Source of the DNA: Anaerolineaceae bacterium UBA6086
Lineage (GTDB): Bacteria; Chloroflexota; Anaerolineae; Anaerolineales; Anaerolineaceae
NCBI GenBank assembly: GCA_002436005.1
Contig: DIXG01000025.1
Coordinates: 1-6,744, forward strand
Reading direction: 5' to 3'
Length of the DNA stretch: 6,744 bases
Part shown: piece by piece, positions 1 to 5,830 of the stretch
Layout of the letters: every line of letters begins with the position of its first letter
Position numbering within the stretch: the first letter of the stretch is position 1
Notes under the pieces: generated by a model
The model's database searches: none
The model's input: the letters and a program-made list of their open reading frames with translations, nothing else
Told to the model about the DNA's origin: nothing
Made by a program: the position numbers and the translations under genes

Positions 1-384
1 CCCAGCGGCAGTAACCAGCAAACCTGGCATTTCATCATCGTGACTGACAAAGAAATCATCCAGCGCCTGAGCAAAGCCGCCGATTGGATGGTAAAAGCCG
101 GCGCGGTCATCGTTGTGGCGATGGACCCATCCACCAAGTACTGGGTCGAGGACGGATCTGCAGCCATCGAGAATATCCTCCTGGCTGCTACTGCGATGGG
201 GTACGGCAGCTGCTGGGTGCAGGGTAATGCCAAACCCCACGAAGCCGAATTCAAATTGCTCCTCAACATTCCAGAGTATCTGAACCTACTGACCCTGATC
301 CCAATTGGCGTGCCGGCTGTATGGCCAGAGCCCAAAGACAAAAAAACTTTACAAGCCATCCTGCACTGGGAAACCTTCAAGTGA
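1..384 (+). CDS. Nitroreductase-family protein, C-terminal part (5' end outside window)
   Basis: The frame is open from base 1 to a TGA at 382-384, giving 127 codons with no start inside the window. The first residues, PSGSNQQTWHF, match the conserved 'PS..NxQPW.F' segment near the N-terminus of FMN-dependent nitroreductases, where the Ser and Asn contact FMN. A later GYGSCW segment and an IGVPA turn followed by PEPKDKK also fit the family's flavin-binding core and C-terminal part. Members reduce nitro compounds, quinones or flavins with NAD(P)H in the cytoplasm; the substrate cannot be told from sequence. A GTG at 40 lies after the FMN motif, so it is not the real start. The gene runs convergently into the PHP gene, with only 13 bp between stop codons and no convincing terminator. 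Family assignment is good; specific function is open. Confidence 0.85.
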   Translation, partial: PSGSNQQTWHFIIVTDKEIIQRLSKAADWMVKAGAVIVVAMDPSTKYWVEDGSAAIENILLAATAMGYGSCWVQGNAKPHEAEFKLLLNIPEYLNLLTLIPIGVPAVWPEPKDKKTLQAILHWETFK

Positions 385-397
385 TTTGAGTTTGTTT

Positions 398-1087
398 CTA
401 TTTGGAATTAATCGACTTCACGACTCTCTTTACTGTCACAGCATAGCGGGAAAAAAGGTGCACGAACGCAGGAGATAAGCGCGTGACCTGCCTGGCGCCT
501 GCTAACGCAGAGCGAAAACTTTCGGCATCCTCAAAATCAGACATCAGAAGAGATGCGCGCCCCACCTCCCACAGGGAATGCGCATCGGAGCCCACAGTCT
601 CCAACAGTCCATTTTCCCGGGCAAATGCTGCTGCAATAAGATTGGGTCCGGGACTCAGGCAGCGTGCATTGAAGGTCTCAATCGCATCCACATAGGGCAC
701 GATCGCCAGCAAGTCTTCTTCCTCCCAATGCTGACTGCGCACGCGGTCAAAGGGATGTGCAACGCTGATCACAGCCCCCTGAGCACGCAGCCTCTTAATC
801 GTTTCCATCGGGGACAAGCCCGGCGGCACCCACTCCAACATAAAATACCCGATCAATTCCCCTTGTGTAGTCGCAATCTCTTCGCCCACAATCACAGTCT
901 CAGGCGCCATGGATTTCAATGCCAGCGCACCTTCAATCGCATTGTGGTCCGTAACTGCAAACTTATCAATCCCAATTTTCTGACAGTGTGCTAAGAGTTT
1001 TCCTGGCTTCACCAGGCTGTCTTTGGATGCCTGTGTGTGCAAGTGCAGTTCAACCCGCATGCCCCCATCCTCATGTGGTGCTGTCAT
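398..1087 (-). CDS. PHP-domain metal-dependent phosphoesterase
   Basis: This 229-residue protein carries the metal-ligand motifs of the PHP (polymerase and histidinol phosphatase) superfamily in order: HLHT (H15, H17), TDHN (D47, H48), GEE (E69/E70), AHPFD (H111), FNAR (139-142) and GSDAH (D168, H170). These normally bind two or three metal ions and hydrolyse phosphoesters. The short single-domain form resembles COG0613-type proteins, some of which act on small RNAs or nucleotides; the substrate here is unknown. The ATG at 1087 overlaps the alr stop as ATGA, so the two genes are probably cotranscribed and translationally coupled. A second ATG at 1060 (residue 10, protein starting MRVELHLHT) has a GAGG eight bases upstream and starts where many PHP proteins do, so it may be the true start. 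The gene ends at TAG (398-400). Confidence 0.85.
   Translation of the reverse strand: MTAPHEDGGMRVELHLHTQASKDSLVKPGKLLAHCQKIGIDKFAVTDHNAIEGALALKSMAPETVIVGEEIATTQGELIGYFMLEWVPPGLSPMETIKRLRAQGAVISVAHPFDRVRSQHWEEEDLLAIVPYVDAIETFNARCLSPGPNLIAAAFARENGLLETVGSDAHSLWEVGRASLLMSDFEDAESFRSALAGARQVTRLSPAFVHLFSRYAVTVKRVVKSINSK
1061..1080 (-). promoter_or_regulatory. Possible internal ribosome binding site for the alternative PHP start
   Basis: Read on the minus strand, a GAGG lies eight bases before the in-frame ATG at 1058-1060. The upstream ATG at 1085-1087 has no clear purine-rich site but overlaps the alr stop codon. The two starts differ by nine residues, which precede the first PHP metal motif and are not conserved-looking. 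Which start is used cannot be settled from sequence alone. Confidence 0.4.
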
Positions 1088-2196
1088 CGTTCATACAGCC
1101 TGGGCAGCCGGTCTGCCAGACCGCACACCACTTCATAGTTCAGTGTCCCCCACCGCTCAGCAATTTCATTGACTGTGATCTTCTCATCACCCTGCGCTCC
1201 CAAGAGCACTACCTCATCCCCGGGGATTGCATCCGGCACGTCATCCAGCTGTAGCATGCACTGGTCCATGCACACCCGTCCAATCACATTGACGCGTTTC
1301 CCGCGTACCAGCACCTGCTGTCCCATTTCCCGCCGATAGCCATCGCCATAGCCAACCGGAATCACGCCAATCCGTTCCTCTTCCGAGGTGACATAAACCG
1401 AGCCGTAGCTGACGCCATGCCCTGGCGGAAGCGTGCGCACGGAGGTCAAACGCGCCTTCCAGGTCAGCGCTGGTGTGAATGCAGACGGCAAAGGCGTAGT
1501 GGGAGATGGATCCAATCCCAGGATGGTGATGCCGGGTCGGACCATATCATAATAGGCTTCAGGATAATTCATCACTGCGGCAGAATTGGCAGCATGCACA
1601 AAGCCGGGGCAAATCCCCGCCTTTCGACACTGCGCCAATACCTTGTTAAAGATGGAAAGCTGAGACTCCACACCGCCAGAGTGCAGTTCATCCGCCCGAG
1701 CAAGGTGTGTGAAAATGCCATCAATTTCGATATTCGGATGGTGAAAGTGTTGCTCCAAAAAACCAGGCACCTTTTCCGGGAACATCCCCAGGCGCCCCAT
1801 ACCGGTTTCCACCTTCAAGTGCGCTTTCAGCCTTCCGCCAACAATGTTGGCATAAGCTGCGTAGTCCTTTGCCATCGCTTCATCGTAGATGGCAACATGA
1901 ATGTCATTGCGAATGGCTTCCGAGATCATAATCGGGGGTGTGTATCCCAGCACCATCACTGCCGATTGAATGCCAGCCGAACGCAGGTTCAGCGCTTCTT
2001 CGATCCGCGCCACACCACACCAGGTGGCACCCGCCTCAGTCGCCGCCCTGGCAACTTCCAGCACGCCATGCCCGTACCCATTGGCTTTGATCACCGCCAT
2101 CACCTCGGTCTGGGTCATCTTCTTGATTTCTTTGATATTGTTCCTGATGGCTCGCAGGTCAATCTCGAGCCAAGTGGAGTAGGCTTGCGTTTCCAT
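1084..2196 (-). CDS. alr: Alanine racemase (PLP-dependent)
   Basis: Alr interconverts L- and D-alanine in the cytoplasm and supplies D-Ala for peptidoglycan. From the ATG at 2196 the protein is 370 residues, the usual family length. It shows the PLP-lysine motif AVIKANGYGHG (K37), KVETGMGRLG (128-137, with R135), HAANSAA (201-207), MVRPGI (R220, the pyridine-N contact), the catalytic tyrosine in SYGSVY (Y264), VGYGDGY (281-287) and the VCMDQ loop (308-312). These cover both active-site bases (Lys and Tyr) and the N-terminal barrel plus C-terminal beta domain. The frame extends to a TTG at 2232, but that extension contains the -10 and -35 boxes and does not resemble Alr, so the ATG at 2196 is preferred. 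The stop overlaps the PHP start by 4 bp. Alr could also serve catabolism, but no catabolic partner is nearby. Confidence 0.95.
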   Translation of the reverse strand: METQAYSTWLEIDLRAIRNNIKEIKKMTQTEVMAVIKANGYGHGVLEVARAATEAGATWCGVARIEEALNLRSAGIQSAVMVLGYTPPIMISEAIRNDIHVAIYDEAMAKDYAAYANIVGGRLKAHLKVETGMGRLGMFPEKVPGFLEQHFHHPNIEIDGIFTHLARADELHSGGVESQLSIFNKVLAQCRKAGICPGFVHAANSAAVMNYPEAYYDMVRPGITILGLDPSPTTPLPSAFTPALTWKARLTSVRTLPPGHGVSYGSVYVTSEEERIGVIPVGYGDGYRREMGQQVLVRGKRVNVIGRVCMDQCMLQLDDVPDAIPGDEVVLLGAQGDEKITVNEIAERWGTLNYEVVCGLADRLPRLYER

Positions 2197-2203
2197 GGAC
2201 TGA

Positions 2204-2232
2204 AGTATAGTACCGCTTGCCAATCCTATCAA
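2204..2232 (-). promoter_or_regulatory. Predicted alr promoter giving a leaderless mRNA
   Basis: On the minus strand, TTGATA (2227-2232) and TATACT (2204-2209) are separated by exactly 17 bp, close to the sigma-70-type consensus. Seven bases separate the -10 box from the A of the alr ATG at 2196, so the predicted start point is the A itself or the base before it. No Shine-Dalgarno site precedes the ATG. The transcript should therefore be leaderless or nearly so. The boxes are seen directly; the start point is inferred. Confidence 0.75.
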
Positions 2233-2243
2233 GTCAGGATTGG
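2220..2243. promoter_or_regulatory. Inverted repeat over the alr -35 box, candidate operator
   Basis: CCAATCCT (2220-2227) and AGGATTGG (2236-2243) form a perfect 8-bp inverted repeat with an 8-bp spacer. The alr -35 hexamer (2227-2232) lies in its centre. The site is in the divergent alr/tgt region, upstream of both predicted transcripts, so it is unlikely to be a transcribed terminator or attenuator. A dyad of this size fits binding by a dimeric regulator that would block RNA polymerase at alr. No regulator gene is in the window and the binding protein is unknown. Confidence 0.45.
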
Positions 2244-2296
2244 ATTTTCCTCATCGAAAATTCCACACAGGGTTGATCACAACACCCTGTTTTGCC

Positions 2297-2324
2297 TTAA
2301 CAGAAATCGGCGCTAAGGTATAAT
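2297..2324 (+). promoter_or_regulatory. Predicted tgt promoter
   Basis: TTAACA (2297-2302) and a perfect TATAAT (2319-2324) are spaced by 16 bp. Transcription should start near 2331-2333, leaving a leader of about 35 nt before the ATG at 2368. The promoter probably also drives uppP and the lipoprotein gene. The leader looks too short for, and has no visible resemblance to, a preQ1 riboswitch. Confidence 0.75.
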
Positions 2325-2367
2325 CTAAACCTGAATATGCCAAACAACAAAGGTCAGGATTTTGTTT

Positions 2368-3477
2368 ATGTCGAATACCCCCTTTAAATTTGAACTCCTC
2401 GCCCAGGACGGCGATGCCCGTGCAGGCGTTTTTCACACGCCTCATGGTGACATCCCCACACCCATTTTTGCCCCGGTAGGCACCCAGGCAACCGTCAAAT
2501 CACTGACGCAGCAGCAGCTGCAAGAGCTGGACGCCAAACTGATCCTCGCCAATACCTATCATTTGTATTTGCGTCCCGGCGATGACCTTGTGGCAGAAAT
2601 GGGCGGATTGCACCAGTTTATGGATTGGAATCGCCCCATCCTGACGGACTCAGGCGGCTTCCAGGTCTTTTCATTATCAGACACGCGCAAAGTGGACGAA
2701 GATGGCGTCACCTTCAAAAGCCACATCGATGGATCAACCCACCGCTTTACCCCGGAACACTCCGTCCAGGTGCAGGAAAATTTGGGCGCTGATATCATCA
2801 TGTGCTTCGATGAATGTGCAGACCCCTATGACCCGGTTTACAACCAGCAATCCATGGCGCGCACCCACCGCTGGGCAGAGCGATGCCAAAAAGCCCACCA
2901 GCGGCAGGACCAGGCTTTATTTGGAATAGTCCAGGGCGGCGTATTTCCCAGGCTGCGGGCGGCATCAGCAGAATTCATCGCTTCGCTGGACTTTCCTGGC
3001 AATGCCATCGGCGGTTTATCCGTGGGTGAAACCAAAACCGAAATGCACGCCATGATCGAAATCGTCAACGCCATTTTGCCTCAGGACAAACCTCGCTATC
3101 TGATGGGCGTCGGCACACCCCAGGATCTGGTAAATGGCGTTCAGCGCGGCATTGACATCTTCGATTGCGTCCTCCCGACCCGCCTGGCGAGGCACAGCAC
3201 CGCCATGACAGATTCCGGGCGGATAAACCTGATGAATGCGCAATACGCACGCGACGAACGACCGATCAGCGACACCTGCACCTGCTATACCTGCCAGCAT
3301 CATTCCCGGGCTTATCTGCGCCACCTGATCCAGGCACGCGAAATGCTTTCCGGCACCCTGATTTCCATCCATAACATCCATACACTCTTAGAATTAGCCA
3401 GGAAATTGCGCCAGGCGGTCTTTGATCAGAATTACAATGCCTATGCTGCACAATACCTCAGCAACTTTGAAGATTAA
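2368..3477 (+). CDS. tgt: Queuine/preQ1 tRNA-guanine transglycosylase
   Basis: Tgt exchanges the wobble guanine of GUN-anticodon tRNAs for preQ1, the committed tRNA step of queuosine synthesis. From the ATG at 2368 the protein has 369 residues, normal for bacterial Tgt. Visible motifs are ILTDSGGFQVFS (D94), CFDEC (D148), FGIVQGG (185-191), GGLSVGE (215-221), DCVLPTR (D266, in the position of the catalytic nucleophile) and the zinc site C304-x-C306-x2-C309 with H335, which keeps the 26-residue Cys-to-His spacing of the E. coli enzyme. The frame also opens at a TTG at 2362 (two extra residues). The ATG is preferred, with a CAGG about nine bases upstream, although the AAAGG at 2349-2353 is better placed for the TTG. 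The motif after the nucleophile is TRLAR rather than the TRNAR of E. coli. It is the first gene of a likely operon; uppP starts 14 bp after its stop. Confidence 0.95.
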   Translation: MSNTPFKFELLAQDGDARAGVFHTPHGDIPTPIFAPVGTQATVKSLTQQQLQELDAKLILANTYHLYLRPGDDLVAEMGGLHQFMDWNRPILTDSGGFQVFSLSDTRKVDEDGVTFKSHIDGSTHRFTPEHSVQVQENLGADIIMCFDECADPYDPVYNQQSMARTHRWAERCQKAHQRQDQALFGIVQGGVFPRLRAASAEFIASLDFPGNAIGGLSVGETKTEMHAMIEIVNAILPQDKPRYLMGVGTPQDLVNGVQRGIDIFDCVLPTRLARHSTAMTDSGRINLMNAQYARDERPISDTCTCYTCQHHSRAYLRHLIQAREMLSGTLISIHNIHTLLELARKLRQAVFDQNYNAYAAQYLSNFED

Positions 3478-3480
3478 AAC

Positions 3481-3485
3481 AGGAG
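3481..3485 (+). promoter_or_regulatory. Shine-Dalgarno site of uppP
   Basis: AGGAG lies six bases before the ATG at 3492, inside the 14-bp gap between tgt and uppP. It is the clearest ribosome binding site in the window and fixes the uppP start. It also shows that this genome uses conventional initiation inside operons, in contrast to the predicted leaderless starts at alr and 5606. Confidence 0.8.
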
Positions 3486-3491
3486 AAAATC

Positions 3492-4313
3492 ATGACGATC
3501 ATTCAGGCAATCATCTTGGGCATCCTGCAGGGATTAACCGAATTCCTGCCCATCTCCAGCTCCGGACATCTCGTGATCCTGCCCCATTTTCTCAACTGGG
3601 AACTGCCCCTCAAGGAAGCGTTCATTTTTGATGTTCTCGTGCAAATCGGCACACTGATCGCGGTGATCGCTTATTTCTGGAAAGACCTTATCCGAATTGT
3701 TGACGAATTTTTCAAGCAGCTGTTTAAAGGAACCCCCTTTGCGACCCACGAAGCCCGATTAGGCTGGCTTCTGATCATCGCCACCATCCCGGCTGGGTTG
3801 GCAGGGATTCTATTGAAGGACCTGGTGGAAAATGCCTTCAGCTCGCCCCTTTTTGCAGGAATTGGGCTGCTCGTCACAGCCATTTTACTGATTCTCGGCG
3901 AGAAAATCAGCCAAAATCTGGGCGACTTGCAGGATATCACCCTGCCAACTGCGTTGGTCATGGGCATCATGCAAGCGCTGGCGCTTTTTCCTGGCGTCTC
4001 ACGCTCCGGCGCAACCATGTCTGGCGGCATGGCACGCAACCTGAAGCGAGTCGCTGCGGGGCGATTTTCATTCCTGATGTCCATCCCAATCATGCTGGCC
4101 GCTGGCGGTCTTTCGACCTACGAATTGATCACAGAAGTGCCTGATCTTGCCAGTTTCCTTCCAACCATGGCAATTGGCTTCATTACATCAATGGTGGTGG
4201 GGTACATTGCGATTCGCTGGCTGCTGAAATTTATTACCCATCACTCGCTGATCTACTTTGCCATCTACTGCATCCTGCTGGGTGGCATCACCATCCTGGT
4301 TCAGTTGCTGTAA
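3492..4313 (+). CDS. uppP: Undecaprenyl-diphosphatase (BacA/UppP family)
   Basis: UppP is an integral membrane enzyme that dephosphorylates undecaprenyl diphosphate to regenerate the lipid carrier for peptidoglycan and other envelope polymers; overexpression of family members gives bacitracin resistance. The 273-residue length is typical. The two signature regions are intact: QGLTEFLPISSSGH (13-26, with E17, S22-S24 and H26) and PGVSRSGAT (167-175, with S170 and R171), which together form the membrane-embedded active site. Several hydrophobic helices cover the rest, for example around 45-63, 91-108, 121-136, 192-207, 225-242 and 254-271. The reading frame closes with tandem in-frame stops TAA TAG (4311-4316). 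The start is set by AGGAG at 3481. The gene sits between tgt and a lipoprotein gene, with 14 bp on each side, so the three are probably cotranscribed. Confidence 0.95.
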   Translation: MTIIQAIILGILQGLTEFLPISSSGHLVILPHFLNWELPLKEAFIFDVLVQIGTLIAVIAYFWKDLIRIVDEFFKQLFKGTPFATHEARLGWLLIIATIPAGLAGILLKDLVENAFSSPLFAGIGLLVTAILLILGEKISQNLGDLQDITLPTALVMGIMQALALFPGVSRSGATMSGGMARNLKRVAAGRFSFLMSIPIMLAAGGLSTYELITEVPDLASFLPTMAIGFITSMVVGYIAIRWLLKFITHHSLIYFAIYCILLGGITILVQLL

Positions 4314-4318
4314 TAGAC

Positions 4319-4322
4319 AGGA
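4319..4322 (+). promoter_or_regulatory. Shine-Dalgarno site of the lipoprotein gene
   Basis: AGGA lies five bases before the ATG at 4328 and directly after the tandem stop codons of uppP. It supports the ATG as the true start, which is also where the basic N-terminus of the signal peptide begins. Confidence 0.6.
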
Positions 4323-4327
4323 CCAGA

Positions 4328-5077
4328 ATGAGATCCAAACCCCTGCTCCTCCTTGCCGTGCTGCTGCTCTTACTCCTTTCAGCCTGCCAGGAAATGCAAC
4401 CCACATCAGTTGAAAGCCCCGACATCGATACAGTCCGCTTGCAGATCACACCCGGGCTGACCCACTGGCTGCCCAAAGTAGCCGAATGCGCCAATCCACT
4501 CCCCAATTTTGGCATTATCACTGAAATCCTCCCCCTCAAGTCGCTCGACTTAGGGCAGGCTGACCTGATCCTCCGCCCAGGCACACCCGCAGCAGAGGAT
4601 CCCTTTGTGGCGGTGATGGGAACTGAAACCCTGGTACTGATTGCCGGGAGGGATGTGCCGCTAAGTTCGCTCAGTCTGAAAAGCGTTCGGGCAATTTACA
4701 GCGCACAAGCAATTTATTGGGACGAACTTCCCGAAGCGGCGTCTCAGGGCATCCAGGACAACCAGTTCATCCAAACCCTCAGCTTTCCGGACGGGCATGA
4801 AGTGACCGACCTGTTCGTTGAAAAATACCTGGCGTCCGAACCCCCTGCCAGCCAGCCGCTGATCTATTCAACCAGCGAACACCTGGCAGCCTTGCTGGAA
4901 GAGCACCCGCAAGCGATAGGGTATGGCTTTGAAAGCCAGATCCCTGAAAATGCACAAAGACTGCGTGTCTCCGATTTGGAAGAGGACTCAACCCGGGTGT
5001 TCGTCCTGGCAGTCACTGCCGGTCAGCCAGTGGGCGGCTTACAGAACCTGCTGCTCTGCTTGCAGGAAACCCCATGA
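4328..5077 (+). CDS. Secreted lipoprotein, PstS-like substrate-binding fold (substrate unknown)
   Basis: The 249-residue product begins with a lipoprotein signal: basic R2/K4, an almost pure leucine core (6-17) and a lipobox LSAC with the modified cysteine at C20, so it should be anchored on the outer face of the cytoplasmic membrane. The mature part resembles the type II periplasmic-binding-protein superfamily near PstS. The segment ETLVLIAGRDVPLSSLSLKSV, then RAIYSAQAIYWDEL (100-134), parallels the 'PLVVI...ls...l..IFsG.i.nW.el' block of PstS-like proteins, and HPQAIGYG (193-200) parallels their 'AIGY' strand. The usual glycine- and serine-rich phosphate loop near the N-terminus is not recognisable, so phosphate binding is doubtful. 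No permease or ATPase gene is nearby. Its operon partner uppP suggests an envelope role, but this is inference. Confidence 0.75.
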   Translation: MRSKPLLLLAVLLLLLLSACQEMQPTSVESPDIDTVRLQITPGLTHWLPKVAECANPLPNFGIITEILPLKSLDLGQADLILRPGTPAAEDPFVAVMGTETLVLIAGRDVPLSSLSLKSVRAIYSAQAIYWDELPEAASQGIQDNQFIQTLSFPDGHEVTDLFVEKYLASEPPASQPLIYSTSEHLAALLEEHPQAIGYGFESQIPENAQRLRVSDLEEDSTRVFVLAVTAGQPVGGLQNLLLCLQETP

Positions 5078-5150
5078 TTTTGGGGAAATCCGCTCAGATG
5101 CTTATCAGTGATTCAAACAAAGCTATTATTTCTCTAAACAAAATCCAGAT

Positions 5151-5606
5151 CTACTTCTGATGCGTTTCCTCAAACAATTCCTCGCGCTGCCTGGAGAGCA
5201 CCAGCGCTATCACCAGCAGCAGCACACCCGCACCGTCAAACAGGGCAAATCGCGTGATGCTGGATCGCAAGAGAACATAATCCGCCGGGATCGAGGAGAG
5301 CAGAATCAGTTCGGCAGTCGTTCCAATTCCCTGCATGATCAGCGCTTCCCACAGCGAGATACGCCACTTGACGGGATGCACCAGTGCAAACACATAGGGC
5401 ACACACCACATCAAGAACAGGATGCCATAGCCAATAATTGCGCTCCGACCAGGAATCCCTTCCAGCTGGAAAGGCTCAAGAAAATCAGCAGGGCTGAACA
5501 TGAAATAAACTGCCGCCTGCAGGTTCCAAAATAACACCCCTGCAATCAGAAAACGTGCTGCCCACTCCTGCCAACGACGCCGCAAATAAAGCAAAAATCC
5601 ATTCAT
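5151..5606 (-). CDS. Small four-helix membrane protein of unknown function
   Basis: The 151-residue product is not recognised as a named family. Four hydrophobic stretches predict membrane helices at about 17-37, 55-77, 85-105 and 119-138. The N-terminus carries R9-R11 and the C-terminus is charged (RQREELFEETHQK), which suggests both ends are cytoplasmic by the positive-inside rule. Helix 3 contains a polar GTTAE segment (95-99) and the second loop has KWR, but no catalytic motif stands out. The ATG at 5606 is placed by a perfect -10 box exactly six bases upstream, suggesting a leaderless transcript. The gene converges on the lipoprotein gene (73 bp between stops) and diverges from the cold-shock gene. 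Its coding reality is supported by a full-length frame with membrane-protein composition; function cannot be stated. Confidence 0.75.
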   Translation of the reverse strand: MNGFLLYLRRRWQEWAARFLIAGVLFWNLQAAVYFMFSPADFLEPFQLEGIPGRSAIIGYGILFLMWCVPYVFALVHPVKWRISLWEALIMQGIGTTAELILLSSIPADYVLLRSSITRFALFDGAGVLLLVIALVLSRQREELFEETHQK

Positions 5607-5612
5607 ATCAAA

Positions 5613-5618
5613 ATTATA
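5613..5618 (-). promoter_or_regulatory. -10 box predicting a leaderless start for the membrane protein gene
   Basis: On the minus strand a perfect TATAAT (5613-5618) is followed by six bases and then the ATG at 5606, so the predicted +1 is the A of the start codon. No Shine-Dalgarno site is available in between. A -35 match is poor: at a 17-bp spacing the hexamer would be TTTCCC (5636-5641). This is the second gene in the window with this arrangement, after alr. Confidence 0.55.
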
Positions 5619-5637
5619 AACAATTCTTCATAAGAGG

Positions 5638-5690
5638 GAAAAAGAGCTGGAATCCAGGTTTTCAATTACTGATGTGAGCAGAAAAAGAGC
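5638..5690 (+). repeat. Pair of 10-bp direct repeats in the divergent intergenic region
   Basis: GAAAAAGAGC occurs at 5638-5647 and again at 5681-5690, a start-to-start distance of 43 bp (about four helical turns). Both lie between the membrane protein gene and the cold-shock promoter, and one overlaps the expected -35 position of the former. They could be regulator sites, but A-rich 10-mers may recur by chance. The rest of this 224-bp gap (5607-5830) holds the cold-shock promoter, its leader hairpin, and no convincing gene. Confidence 0.3.
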
Positions 5691-5733
5691 CTCTCAGCCC
5701 ATGCTGCCTGCCCCTGCATGGAACTGCGTTTGC

Positions 5734-5762
5734 TTGACTTCAATCCTGAAAAGGACTATATT
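5734..5762 (+). promoter_or_regulatory. Predicted cold-shock gene promoter
   Basis: TTGACT (5734-5739) and TATATT (5757-5762) are separated by exactly 17 bp, a near-consensus sigma-70-type promoter. Transcription should start at about 5768-5769, giving a leader of about 62 nt before the ATG at 5831. Confidence 0.8.
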
Positions 5763-5768
5763 TATTCA

Positions 5769-5791
5769 GCATCTTGGCATCATCAAGATGC
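5769..5791 (+). promoter_or_regulatory. 5'-terminal stem-loop in the cold-shock gene leader
   Basis: GCATCTTG (5769-5776) and CAAGATGC (5784-5791) form a perfect 8-bp stem with a 7-nt loop. Its first base coincides with the predicted transcription start. There is no U-tract after it, so it is not a terminator. Hairpins at the extreme 5' end are known to protect mRNAs from decay, and leaders of cold-shock mRNAs are often structured. A second GCATC in the loop (5777-5781) could pair instead with GATGC (5787-5791), giving a weaker 5-bp alternative. A stabilising or temperature-responsive role is inferred. Confidence 0.55.
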
Positions 5792-5819
5792 GCAGAACCT
5801 TAATAAATACTAGAAAGAT

Positions 5820-5823
5820 GGAG
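5820..5823 (+). promoter_or_regulatory. Shine-Dalgarno site of the cold-shock gene
   Basis: GGAG lies seven bases before the ATG at 5831 and decides that start. It is 28 bases beyond the leader hairpin, so the hairpin does not itself cover the ribosome binding site. Confidence 0.7.
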
Positions 5824-5830
5824 TACAAGC

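Noticed and set aside
376..397. Possible terminator between the nitroreductase and PHP genes
   Set aside because: TCAA-GTGAT-TTGA is a 4-bp A/T-rich stem. The following T-rich stretch alone is not enough.
1417..2316. 299-codon plus-strand open frame opposite alr
   Set aside because: It is antisense to a gene with all alanine racemase motifs, its product is rich in Arg, His and Gln with no domain, and it runs through the alr promoter. It is a shadow frame.
2331..2367. preQ1 riboswitch in the tgt leader
   Set aside because: The leader is about 35 nt and I see neither the hairpin nor the downstream pseudoknot strand of known preQ1 classes.
3016..4093. Minus-strand open frames opposite tgt and uppP (about 120-140 codons)
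   Set aside because: They lie antisense to genes with complete catalytic motifs, have no promoter or ribosome site that I can see, and encode no recognisable domain.
5070..5085. CCCCA-TGATTT-TGGGG hairpin over the lipoprotein stop codon as an operon terminator
   Set aside because: The stem is only 5 bp and is followed by AAATCC rather than a T-run. On the minus strand only TTT follows. Too weak to call.
5700..5720. CATGC-N11-GCATG inverted repeat upstream of the cold-shock promoter
   Set aside because: The arms are only 5 bp with a long spacer, so chance is likely.
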